In this document: piece after piece, positions 31,885 through 38,798 of the stretch
Layout: each line of letters starts with the position of its first letter
How positions within the stretch are numbered: position 1 is the stretch's first letter
Source of the DNA: Actinomadura sp. DC4
Lineage (GTDB): Bacteria > Actinomycetota > Actinomycetes > Streptosporangiales > Streptosporangiaceae
Assembly (NCBI RefSeq): GCF_030406325.1
Contig: NZ_JAUEQY010000011.1
Location: 186,001-250,000, forward strand
Direction of reading: 5' to 3'
DNA length: 64,000 nt
Made by a program: the position numbers and the translations under genes
Notes under the pieces: model-generated
Databases searched by the model: none
Told to the model about the DNA's origin: nothing
What the model saw: only the letters and a program-made list of their open reading frames with translations

Positions 31885-33069
31885 ATGTCGAACTATTTCT
31901 CGCCGGGCGTCTACGTCGAAGAGGTGCCGCCGACCGCGCGTCCGATCGCGGGCGTCGGCACCAGCACCGCGGCGTTCATCGGAGTCGTCCCCGATGACGT
32001 GGTCATGCCGCTTCGGCCGGGACGGACCATCGTGGCGGACCAGAAGCCCGCGGCGGAGGACTACTACCAGGTGGCTCCGGCCGGGAAGTCCCAGCTCATC
32101 ACGGACTGGGAGATGTTCCGGCAGAACTTCGGCGACTTCAGCGCGGCGAACTCCATTCTCGCGCACGCGGTGTACGGCTTCTTCAACAACGGCGGCACGC
32201 GCTGCTGGGTGCAGCGGGTGGCCACGGCGAACGCGCTGAAGGATCCGACCGCCGCGCTGGCCGAGCAGGAGGCGATCGACGAGATCGCGATCGTGGCGAT
32301 CCCCGGAGCGGTCACACAGACGCAGCAGGCGGCGCTGGTCGCGCACTGCGCGCGGATGCGCGACCGGGTGGCCGTCCTCGACGGCGCCTCCTCGGACAAG
32401 CTCGCCGTACCGGGCACGATCGCGCCCGCCCCCCGCAGCGAGGACGCCGGCTACGCCGCCCTCTACTACCCGTGGATCCAGGTCTTCGACCCGGTGACGC
32501 AGGCCCCCGCGGCCGTACCGCCCGCGGGTCACGTGGCCGGCATCTACGCGCGCACCGACGCGACCCGAGGTGTGTTCAAGGCTCCAGCGAACGAGGCGAT
32601 CCGCGGGGCGCTCGACGTGACCCTCCGGGTCAGCACCGCCCAGCAGGACGGGCTGAACCCCGAGGGCGTCAACGTCCTGCGGGTGATGAACGGCCCGGTC
32701 ATGGTGTGGGGAGCGCGGACACGCGTGGACGAGGCGCACTCGGAGTTCCGGTACGTCAGCACCCGGCGCTACATGAACTTCCTGCGCGAGTCGGTGCTCG
32801 ACGGCACCCAGTGGGTCGTGTTCGAGCCGAACACCCCGGCCCTCTGGCAGCGGATCGTCCGCAACGTCAGCGACTTCCTGCTCGGGCAGTGGCGCGACGG
32901 CGCGTTGTTCGGCGCCACTCCGGCGCAGGCATTCCAGGTCCGGTGCGACGAGACCACCAACCCCTCCGACGTCCGCGAGCTCGGGCATGTCGTCACGGAG
33001 ATCGGGGTCGCGATCGTCAAGCCGGCCGAGTTCGTCATCTTCAGGGTCCAGCAGACGGTCGGCGGATGA
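31885..33069 (+). CDS. contractile tail sheath protein
   Basis: 394 residues with the phage/eCIS sheath signature. N-terminal SPGVYVEEVPPTARPIAGVG, the arm that links subunits, is followed by TSTAAFIGVVP and YGFFNNGGTRCWVQRV. The C-terminal domain has STRRYMNFLRESVLDGTQWV, FEPNTPALWQRIVRNVSDFL and a final strand FVIFRVQQTVGG. It is the only sheath gene here, whereas Afp and PVC encode three; the particle should therefore have a homogeneous sheath. GAGGAG lies 5 bases before the ATG. Confidence 0.95.
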   Translation: MSNYFSPGVYVEEVPPTARPIAGVGTSTAAFIGVVPDDVVMPLRPGRTIVADQKPAAEDYYQVAPAGKSQLITDWEMFRQNFGDFSAANSILAHAVYGFFNNGGTRCWVQRVATANALKDPTAALAEQEAIDEIAIVAIPGAVTQTQQAALVAHCARMRDRVAVLDGASSDKLAVPGTIAPAPRSEDAGYAALYYPWIQVFDPVTQAPAAVPPAGHVAGIYARTDATRGVFKAPANEAIRGALDVTLRVSTAQQDGLNPEGVNVLRVMNGPVMVWGARTRVDEAHSEFRYVSTRRYMNFLRESVLDGTQWVVFEPNTPALWQRIVRNVSDFLLGQWRDGALFGATPAQAFQVRCDETTNPSDVRELGHVVTEIGVAIVKPAEFVIFRVQQTVGG

Positions 33070-33099
33070 TCCGCTCGCCGCGCAGAGAAGGGCAGGTCC

Positions 33100-33525
33100 A
33101 TGCCTCGGGTTGATCCCTACGCCGACTTCCGGTACCTGGTCGAGATCGATGGCATCGTCCAGGCCGGGTTCTCCGACGTCTCCGGCTTCGGCTCCAAGGT
33201 CGAGGTGGTGGAGTACCGCGAGGGCGGCGACGCGGCCACCGTCCGCAAGCTGCCCGGCAAGGTCAGCTATCCGGACATCACCCTCAAGTGGGGCGTGACC
33301 GACTCCCACGAGCTGCTCGACTGGCACCTCGCCGCGACCGCCGGGCGGATCGAACGCAAGAACGGCTCGATCGTGCTGCTCGCCGACGACGGCCAGGAGA
33401 AACTGCGCTGGAACTTCTTCCAGGCGTGGCCGAGCGGGTGGGACGGTCCCGCGCTGAGCGCGAAGGGCAACGACGTCGCGATCTACACGCTCACGGTGAC
33501 GTGCGAGCGGGTGGAGCCGGCGTGA
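33100..33525 (+). CDS. tail tube protein (gp19/Hcp-fold)
   Basis: 141 residues, the standard size for the inner-tube subunit of contractile systems (gp19-type, PF06841). Readable motifs: FRYLVEIDGIVQAGFSDVSG near the N-terminus, KLPGKVSYPDITLKWG in the middle and NDVAIYTLTVTCERVEPA at the end. It stacks as hexameric rings inside the sheath. Start ATG 33100 has AGAAGGGCAGG upstream. The GTGA overlap with the next gene couples them. Confidence 0.95.
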   Translation: MPRVDPYADFRYLVEIDGIVQAGFSDVSGFGSKVEVVEYREGGDAATVRKLPGKVSYPDITLKWGVTDSHELLDWHLAATAGRIERKNGSIVLLADDGQEKLRWNFFQAWPSGWDGPALSAKGNDVAIYTLTVTCERVEPA

Positions 33526-33923
33526 CCGACCTGCCCGGGGAGTGCGAGTTCACCCTGCCGATGGGGTACCTCGACTCCTCCGGCGAACTCCACCGCAGCG
33601 GCCGCATGCGGCTCGCCACGGCCGCCGACGAGATCCTGCCCCTCCGCGACCCGCGCGTGCAGGCCAACCCGGCGTACCTCGTGGTGATCCTGCTGTCGCG
33701 GGTGGTGACGCGGCTCGGCACGGTCGAGGCGATCAACCCCAAGGTGGTCGAGGGGCTGTACGCCTCGGACCTGGCGTACCTGCAGCATCTCTACAACCGC
33801 CTCAACAGCGGCAGCCGGCTCGTCGCGGTGGCCTGCCCGCACTGCGAGCAGAGCTTCGAGGTGGACATCGACCAACCGGGGGAATCCACGGCTACCCCCT
33901 CGATCTCCTCCACGAGGAGGTAG
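33522..33923 (+). CDS. tail assembly-chaperone-like protein with CPxC zinc-ribbon motif
   Basis: 133 residues from GTG 33522: FTLPMGYLDSSGELHRSGRM, then ILPLRDPRVQANPAYLVVIL and ASDLAYLQHLYNRLNSGSRL. This is a conserved eCIS protein type found between tube and DUF6760. ACPHCEQSFEVDID near the end looks like half of a zinc ribbon. Its place after the tube and before the putative tape measure corresponds to gpE of phage P2 or gpG of lambda. The last 16 codons overlap the DUF6760 frame, which lacks its own start. Confidence 0.7.
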   Translation: MTDLPGECEFTLPMGYLDSSGELHRSGRMRLATAADEILPLRDPRVQANPAYLVVILLSRVVTRLGTVEAINPKVVEGLYASDLAYLQHLYNRLNSGSRLVAVACPHCEQSFEVDIDQPGESTATPSISSTRR

Positions 33924-34075
33924 CCGTCATCGCCTCCCACTTCCACTGGGCCCGCGCGGAGCTGCTCGCCCTGGACCACACGGAACGCCGCCGCTGGGTG
34001 GCGGAGGTCGACCGTCTGTACGGGACGACGCGCCCACATCCGGGTGCGGGCGCGCCGTCCGGCCCGGCGCGCTGA
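33878..34075 (+). CDS. DUF6760-like C-terminal frame, probably made by -1 frameshift from the preceding gene
   Basis: The frame reads GYPLDLLHEEVAVIASHFHW then ALDHTERRRWVAEVDRLYG, a DUF6760-type eCIS segment. No ATG, GTG or TTG precedes the conserved part within a sensible distance; the nearest candidates are CTG 33842 or ATC. At 33878-33882 a run of five G in the context CAA-CCG-GGG-GAA would let tRNA-Gly slip back one base (GGG to GGG), continuing as ...DIDQPG-GIHGYPLDLL. Coordinates begin at the slip site. The alternative is a degenerate start or a mutational frameshift. Confidence 0.55.
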   Translation, partial: GGIHGYPLDLLHEEVAVIASHFHWARAELLALDHTERRRWVAEVDRLYGTTRPHPGAGAPSGPAR

Positions 34076-34085
34076 CGGAGGAGAC

Positions 34086-34256
34086 ATGACCGACGAGAGA
34101 GTGCCTGACGCGGCGGCACCGTACGCCCCGGCCGGTGGTGTCGGCCGGTCGCGGTGCGTCGGTGGGAGAGCCGGGAGCGGAGAGGACGTGGCCGGCGCGG
34201 TGTCGGCCCCGGCTGAAGTGGCGATCGGTCGTGATGCGCTGGTGGGGGTGACGTGA
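34086..34256 (+). CDS. small hypothetical protein resembling the N-terminus of the next gene
   Basis: 56 residues from ATG 34086 with an excellent ribosome site (GGAGGAG, 34077-34083). It begins MTDERVPDAAAPYAPAGGV, which parallels MTDESVSGAAAPEEDASPLL at the start of the following protein; the rest is Ala/Gly/Val-rich without recognisable fold. It looks like a tandem partial duplication of the next gene's start that kept the translation signals. The stop overlaps the next GTG (GTGA), so it may now serve as a coupling leader. Confidence 0.5.
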   Translation: MTDERVPDAAAPYAPAGGVGRSRCVGGRAGSGEDVAGAVSAPAEVAIGRDALVGVT

Positions 34257-35656
34257 CCGACGAGAGCGTGTCCGGCGCGGCGGCGCCGGAGGAGGACGCT
34301 TCACCGCTGCTGGCGGCGTACGCCCGGTCGGGGTGGCGGCCGGGGGCGGCGCGTACGGCGGAGCGGACCGTCGCCGGGATCAGCCGGCGGTACGAGGGCA
34401 TGGTCGGCAGGCCCGTCGACGCGGCGACGTGGCCCGCCACGTTGCGCGGGCGGGTCGGCCGGCGTGTTCCCGGCCGGCCGGCGGAACCCGCGCTGCCCGG
34501 GCGGCCGGCGGGATCCGCGCCGTCCGGTACGGAGGCGGTGCCCGGTGCGACGGACCCCGTGTCGCCTGGCGGTGTGGCGGGACTCGCGCCGCCCGGCATG
34601 GCGGATGGGGTGGCGCCGGCCGGTACGGCGGCGGACCTCGGGTCGCCTGGCACCTCGGCCGACACTGCTTCGCCTGGTCATCGGCCGACGGCATCCGGCG
34701 CGTGGGCCGGGTCGCCGATCCCTGCCTCTCCGCTTGCGGGCTCGCCGGTGTCCGGGGCGACGGCGGCGCCTGACGCCGGCGGTGAGCTTGGTGATGCCGC
34801 GTCCGGGGCGGCGATGTCACGTACCGGTCTGCCCTCGGCGGGTGTGGGGACCGTCCGGGCCGTGCCGGTCGTGTCTCCGGTGGCGACGGCGGCCGGACCG
34901 GACGTGTACGCCGGGGCGGGCAGCGTGGAGGTAGGGAGACCGGGGGCCGAGAAGCCGGGCGGTTCCGGGACGGCCGGAGCCGGGATGGCGGGCGATTCGG
35001 GGTCGGGCGGAGCCGGGATGGCCGGTGGTTCCGAGATGGGCGGCACCTGGACGGCCGGAGCCCAGGCGGGCGGTGCCGGGATCGGTGGTGCTCGGGCGGC
35101 CGGCGTCGAGGCGGGCGGTGCCGGAGCAGGTGGTGGCGGGATGGGCGGGGCCGAGGCGGCCGGGGCTGCTCGTCGCGAAGCGCGCGGCGGACGGGCCGGC
35201 GCGGTGCCCGCCGCCGGGCCGCTGTCCGCCGCGAGCCCACTGCCTGTCGTTAGCCCCCTCTCCGCCCCAGGTCCGCCGCCCGCCGCAGGTCCGCCGGCCG
35301 GGTGGAGCGCCGCCGCGTCGCAGGCAGGCGGTACCGCCGACCTGCTGGGAACGCTGTTCGACGCCGTGACCACCCCCAGAGAGATGCCCGCCTTCACCCT
35401 GCGCGCGGCCGACGAGCCCCAGGCCGCCAGGCGCCGGCCGGAGCCCCCCGGTCCCGTACCGCCCGACGCCCACGAGCCCCCGGCCGGAACGGCGGCGGGA
35501 CGACACGGCACGGCACCCGCCACGGACGACCGGCGGTCACCGGCCGACGTCCCGCGCCCCGGCCTGCGGGCGAGTGAGGTGCGGCGGATCGCCGACCAGG
35601 TCGGCGAGATGCTGCTGCGCCGGCAGGAGATCGAGCGCGAGCGGAACGGAGGTTGA
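34253..35656 (+). CDS. long Ala/Gly/Pro-rich eCIS protein (tape-measure position)
   Basis: 467 residues. A short structured start (SPLLAAYARSGWRPGAARTA, then RRYEGMVGRPVDAATW) precedes about 300 residues of low complexity: Ala/Pro/Gly/Ser/Thr-rich, then Gly-Ala repeats of 6-9 residues (units like GAGMAGGS, GAGIGGAR; about residues 230-310). The end is a helical, charged tail (ASEVRRIADQVGEMLLRRQE). No enzymatic motif. Its place between the chaperone-like pair and the LysM protein is where P2-like systems encode the tape measure, yet no canonical helical tape measure is present elsewhere in the cluster. It may instead be a flexible linker or scaffold. Confidence 0.6.
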   Translation: MTDESVSGAAAPEEDASPLLAAYARSGWRPGAARTAERTVAGISRRYEGMVGRPVDAATWPATLRGRVGRRVPGRPAEPALPGRPAGSAPSGTEAVPGATDPVSPGGVAGLAPPGMADGVAPAGTAADLGSPGTSADTASPGHRPTASGAWAGSPIPASPLAGSPVSGATAAPDAGGELGDAASGAAMSRTGLPSAGVGTVRAVPVVSPVATAAGPDVYAGAGSVEVGRPGAEKPGGSGTAGAGMAGDSGSGGAGMAGGSEMGGTWTAGAQAGGAGIGGARAAGVEAGGAGAGGGGMGGAEAAGAARREARGGRAGAVPAAGPLSAASPLPVVSPLSAPGPPPAAGPPAGWSAAASQAGGTADLLGTLFDAVTTPREMPAFTLRAADEPQAARRRPEPPGPVPPDAHEPPAGTAAGRHGTAPATDDRRSPADVPRPGLRASEVRRIADQVGEMLLRRQEIERERNGG

Positions 35657-35659
35657 GAG

Positions 35660-36286
35660 ATGGCACTGTCCAAGGCCTTGATCGTGGCGAGGTATCCGCG
35701 GGGACCGATGCTGGTCCCGGTCATGTTCAACCCGCCGGAGTACCAGCTCACGCGCAGCAACGAGTACGCCGAGATCGCGGTGCCCGGGCTGGGGTCCTCG
35801 ATGGTGCAGTTCGTGCGCGGCAACGCCAGGTCCCTCACCACGGACCTGTTCTTCGACACCACGTCCATCGGCCTCGACGTACGCCTGCACACCGACATCG
35901 TCGTCGGGCTCGCGGACGTCGATCCCGAGACGCACGCGCCGCCGCAGCTCCTGTTCCTGTGGGGTTCGCTGGTCTTCCCGTGCGTACTGGAGAGTGTCAG
36001 CCAGCACTTCCTCTACTTCGACGCGGCCGGGCTGCCGCTGCGGGCCCAGCTCTCGGTCACGCTCCGCGGCGCGGAGAGCCTGACGACGCTGGTCGCCTCG
36101 ACGCCGCTCCAGTCGCCCGACCGCGCCAAGGGACGCGTGGTCAGGGCGGGCGACACGCTGGCGCGCATCGCCGCCGAGGAGTACGACGACCCCCGGCAGT
36201 GGCGGGTGATCGCGCGGGCCAGCGGGATCGACGACCCGCTCGCGCTCAGTCTCGGGCAACGGCTCACGATCCCGGCGCTACGGTGA
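35660..36286 (+). CDS. eCIS tube-initiation/baseplate protein with LysM (Afp7-like)
   Basis: 208 residues. The N-terminal domain is of the contractile-system tube type (MLVPVMFNPPEYQLTRSNEY and NARSLTTDLFFDTTSIGLDV), and a C-terminal LysM motif follows (VVRAGDTLARIAAEEYDDPR, then LGQRLTIPAL). In Afp/PVC this protein connects the tube to the spike, with the LysM clamping the baseplate. ATG 35660 follows GGAGG. Confidence 0.85.
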   Translation: MALSKALIVARYPRGPMLVPVMFNPPEYQLTRSNEYAEIAVPGLGSSMVQFVRGNARSLTTDLFFDTTSIGLDVRLHTDIVVGLADVDPETHAPPQLLFLWGSLVFPCVLESVSQHFLYFDAAGLPLRAQLSVTLRGAESLTTLVASTPLQSPDRAKGRVVRAGDTLARIAAEEYDDPRQWRVIARASGIDDPLALSLGQRLTIPALR

Positions 36287-36296
36287 CGGGGCGCGG

Positions 36297-37937
36297 ATGA
36301 CGACGAACGGCGACCGGGCGGTGCTCGTCCCGGACTACGCGATCACCATCGACGGCAGGCCGCTGCCCGCCCTGGTCCTGGACCGGGTGACGCAGATCAG
36401 CCTCACGCGCCGGATCGACCCTCCCGACCACTTCTCCATCGACCTGTACGACCCCGGGCTCGAGCTGATCACACCCCCGCTGGGGCCCTTCCGCGAGGGC
36501 GCCGAGATCACCGTCGCGGTGGGGTTCCTCGGCGGAGTGAAGATCGCCGTGAGCGGGACGATCACCGCCGCGGCCGTGGAGTTCCCCGCGGAGGGGAACC
36601 CCGTGGTCCGGGTGGACGGCTTCGACACGCTGCACGGGCTCGGCCGCGGCGCGTCCTACCGGGTGTTCCCCGGGCAGGGGGACGCGGGCCCGAGCGACGC
36701 CGACGTCGTGTCGAGGATCGCCGGCGAAGCGGGGCTGGCCTCCGACGCCGCCACCGGCGTGCCGGGCGGTACCCCACGAGTGCAGAACGAGGTCAGCGAC
36801 CTGGCGTTCCTGCGCGAGCTCGCGGCCGTGAACGGCTACGCGATCTGGGTGGACCGCCGGACGCTCCACGTACGCGGCGAGCGCCCGGCCGCGCGCGCGG
36901 TGGACCTGCGGCGCGGTGAGGACGTCACCTCGCTGCGCCTCCGCCTGAGCACGACGGGCCAGGTCGCCAAGGTCGTCGTGCACGGCTGGGATCCGGCGCA
37001 GAAGCAGGCGTTCACCGGGAGCGCGACGCGCGCCTCGATCGGGCCGGAGCTGTCCCCGGCACCCACCGCCGGGTCCGACCGGACCCTGGTCATCATGCAC
37101 GCCCGCGTCTCGGGTGCGAACGAGGCCGAGTCCCTGGCGAAGGCGGTGCTCGCGGAGCAGGCGAAGTCGCTGGTCGTCGGCGGCGGCGTCACGTCCGGAC
37201 GGCCCGAGCTGGACGTCGGCACGGTCGTGAAACTGCATGGGACGGGCCGGTTCGACGGCGGCAAGTACGTCGTCACCGAGGCCACGCACGTCGTCTCCGA
37301 GAGCGGCTACCTCACCGAGTTCAGCCTCAACGGCGCGCACGCCGACGGCGAATGGACGGGCTCGGCGACCGGCGTCGCCGTCGGAGTGGTCACCGACAAC
37401 CGCGACCCGCGCGGCCAGGGGCGGGTCAAGGTGCGCCTGGCCGCCGGAGGGGAGGACGGGCTGTGGGCCCGGCTCGCGGCGCCGTCGGCGGGCAAGGACC
37501 GCGGCGCGTACTTCCCGCCCGAGCCGGGCGACGAGGTGCTGCTCGCCTTCGAGCACGGCCACGCGGACCGGCCCTACGTCGTGGGCTCGCTGTGGAACGG
37601 CAAGGACACCCCACCGGCCGCCACCCCCGACGTACGGGTCGTGAAGTCCCGGAGCGGTCACATGGTCCGGCTCGACGACACCGACGGCGCCGAGAAGATC
37701 GAGCTGGTGGAGAAGAACGGCCGGAGCAGCGTCGTCCTGGACTCCGCGACCGGCGCGATCACCGTGCACGGGAGCGGCGACGTCACCGTCGAGGCGCCGG
37801 AGGGCGAGCTACGGCTTCGCGGCAGCCGGATCGTGCTGGACGCGGACGCGAGCATCGCGGTCCGGGCGAAGGGGTCGCTGGACCTGACCGGCGACGGCCC
37901 GGCCACCCTCCGCGGCGCGACCGTCGACATCAACTGA
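36297..37937 (+). CDS. VgrG-like spike protein (Afp8/gp27-gp5-like)
   Basis: 546 residues. The N-terminal gpD-like hub domain (residues 10-340) contains ITRRIDPPDHFSIDL-type strands and a DLAFLRELAAVNGYAIWVDR segment. An OB-fold domain follows (GVVTDNRDPRGQGRVKVRLA through FPPEPGDEVLLAFEHGHADR, about 360-430). The protein ends in short triple-helix-forming beta repeats (GAITVHGSGDVTVEAPEGEL, RIVLDADASIAVRAKGSLDL). The trimer forms the piercing spike capped by the PAAR-like product of the next gene. Confidence 0.92.
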   Translation: MTTNGDRAVLVPDYAITIDGRPLPALVLDRVTQISLTRRIDPPDHFSIDLYDPGLELITPPLGPFREGAEITVAVGFLGGVKIAVSGTITAAAVEFPAEGNPVVRVDGFDTLHGLGRGASYRVFPGQGDAGPSDADVVSRIAGEAGLASDAATGVPGGTPRVQNEVSDLAFLRELAAVNGYAIWVDRRTLHVRGERPAARAVDLRRGEDVTSLRLRLSTTGQVAKVVVHGWDPAQKQAFTGSATRASIGPELSPAPTAGSDRTLVIMHARVSGANEAESLAKAVLAEQAKSLVVGGGVTSGRPELDVGTVVKLHGTGRFDGGKYVVTEATHVVSESGYLTEFSLNGAHADGEWTGSATGVAVGVVTDNRDPRGQGRVKVRLAAGGEDGLWARLAAPSAGKDRGAYFPPEPGDEVLLAFEHGHADRPYVVGSLWNGKDTPPAATPDVRVVKSRSGHMVRLDDTDGAEKIELVEKNGRSSVVLDSATGAITVHGSGDVTVEAPEGELRLRGSRIVLDADASIAVRAKGSLDLTGDGPATLRGATVDIN

Positions 37938-37959
37938 GCGGATGAGAAGGAGACCCGAG

Positions 37960-38343
37960 ATGGGGCAGCCTGCGGCCAAAGGCGGCGACCAGGTGGTGGC
38001 GACCGATCTGCACGTCGTGATCCTCCCCGCCGGGACACCGGTGCCCCTGCCGCACCCGTTCGTCGGGAGTCTCGACGGCGGTCTCAGCCCGACGGTCCGC
38101 ATCGAGGGCCGGCCCGCCGCGACGCTCGGGAGCACGGCCACCAACCTGCCCCCGCACGTACCGGCGGGGGGCACGTTCCAGCGCCCTCCCCTGAACCGCG
38201 GGACCGTCCAGCAGGGCAGCCCCACCGTACGGATCGGCGGCCGCCCGGCCGCCCGCGTCGGCGACCGGGTGGTCACCTGCAACGACCCGGCCGACCTGCC
38301 CGCCGGGCAGATCACCGGCGCCGGCACGGTCCGGATCGGCTGA
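37960..38343 (+). CDS. PAAR-like spike-tip protein
   Basis: 127 residues with PAAR-like repeats: LPHPFVGSLDGGLSPTVRIE, GSPTVRIGGRPAARVGDRVV and NDPADLPAGQITGAGTVRIG. They form the conical tip on the VgrG-like trimer. ATG 37960 is chosen because AAGGAG lies 8 bases upstream; an upstream in-frame start at 37942 would add six basic residues. A Cys and His are available for metal binding at the tip (VVTCNDP, PPHVPAG). Confidence 0.85.
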   Translation: MGQPAAKGGDQVVATDLHVVILPAGTPVPLPHPFVGSLDGGLSPTVRIEGRPAATLGSTATNLPPHVPAGGTFQRPPLNRGTVQQGSPTVRIGGRPAARVGDRVVTCNDPADLPAGQITGAGTVRIG

Positions 38344-38348
38344 CGCGG

Positions 38349-38798
38349 ATGACCCAGCCGATCCCCGGCGTGAGCCCGCCGGGCCCCGAGACCGAGGGCG
38401 CGCCGACGCCGTACCTCGGCACGGGCCTGGCCTTTCCTCTGCGTCTGGACGAGAACGGGCACTTCGCCCTCAACGACATGAACGCGCACGTACGGCAGGC
38501 GATCGGGCTCATCCTCGCGACCGGCAAGGGCGAGCGGATCATGCGCCCGGACTTCGGGGCGGGCCTGTCCGACCTGGTCTTCGCGCCGATGTCGGCGGCC
38601 ACGATGACGCTGGTCGGCCACGAGGTGCGGGAGGCGCTCACGAGGTACGAGCCGCGCATCGACATCCTCGCGCTCGACGTCTCCGCCGATCCCGACGTGC
38701 CCGAGCGACTGGTGATCACGCTGGACTACCGGGTGCGGCGCACCGACACGCGGCTCAACCTGGTCTACCCCTTCTACCTCGACCGGGGAGGCCTCTGA
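38349..38798 (+). CDS. gp25-like baseplate wedge protein (Afp9-like)
   Basis: 149 residues of the GPW/gp25 family: NDMNAHVRQAIGLILATGKG followed by ERIMRPDFGAGLSDLVFAPM, the conserved EPR-like core that binds the first sheath ring, and YEPRIDILALDV near the end. It nucleates sheath polymerisation on the baseplate. It overlaps the next start by one base (38798), implying coupled translation. Confidence 0.92.
   Translation: MTQPIPGVSPPGPETEGAPTPYLGTGLAFPLRLDENGHFALNDMNAHVRQAIGLILATGKGERIMRPDFGAGLSDLVFAPMSAATMTLVGHEVREALTRYEPRIDILALDVSADPDVPERLVITLDYRVRRTDTRLNLVYPFYLDRGGL

Noticed and set aside
34960-35200. Gly-Ala-rich repeats inside the 467-residue protein taken as a CRISPR-like or tandem DNA repeat array
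   Set aside because: The repeats are imperfect, vary in length, stay in frame and reflect a low-complexity protein segment.
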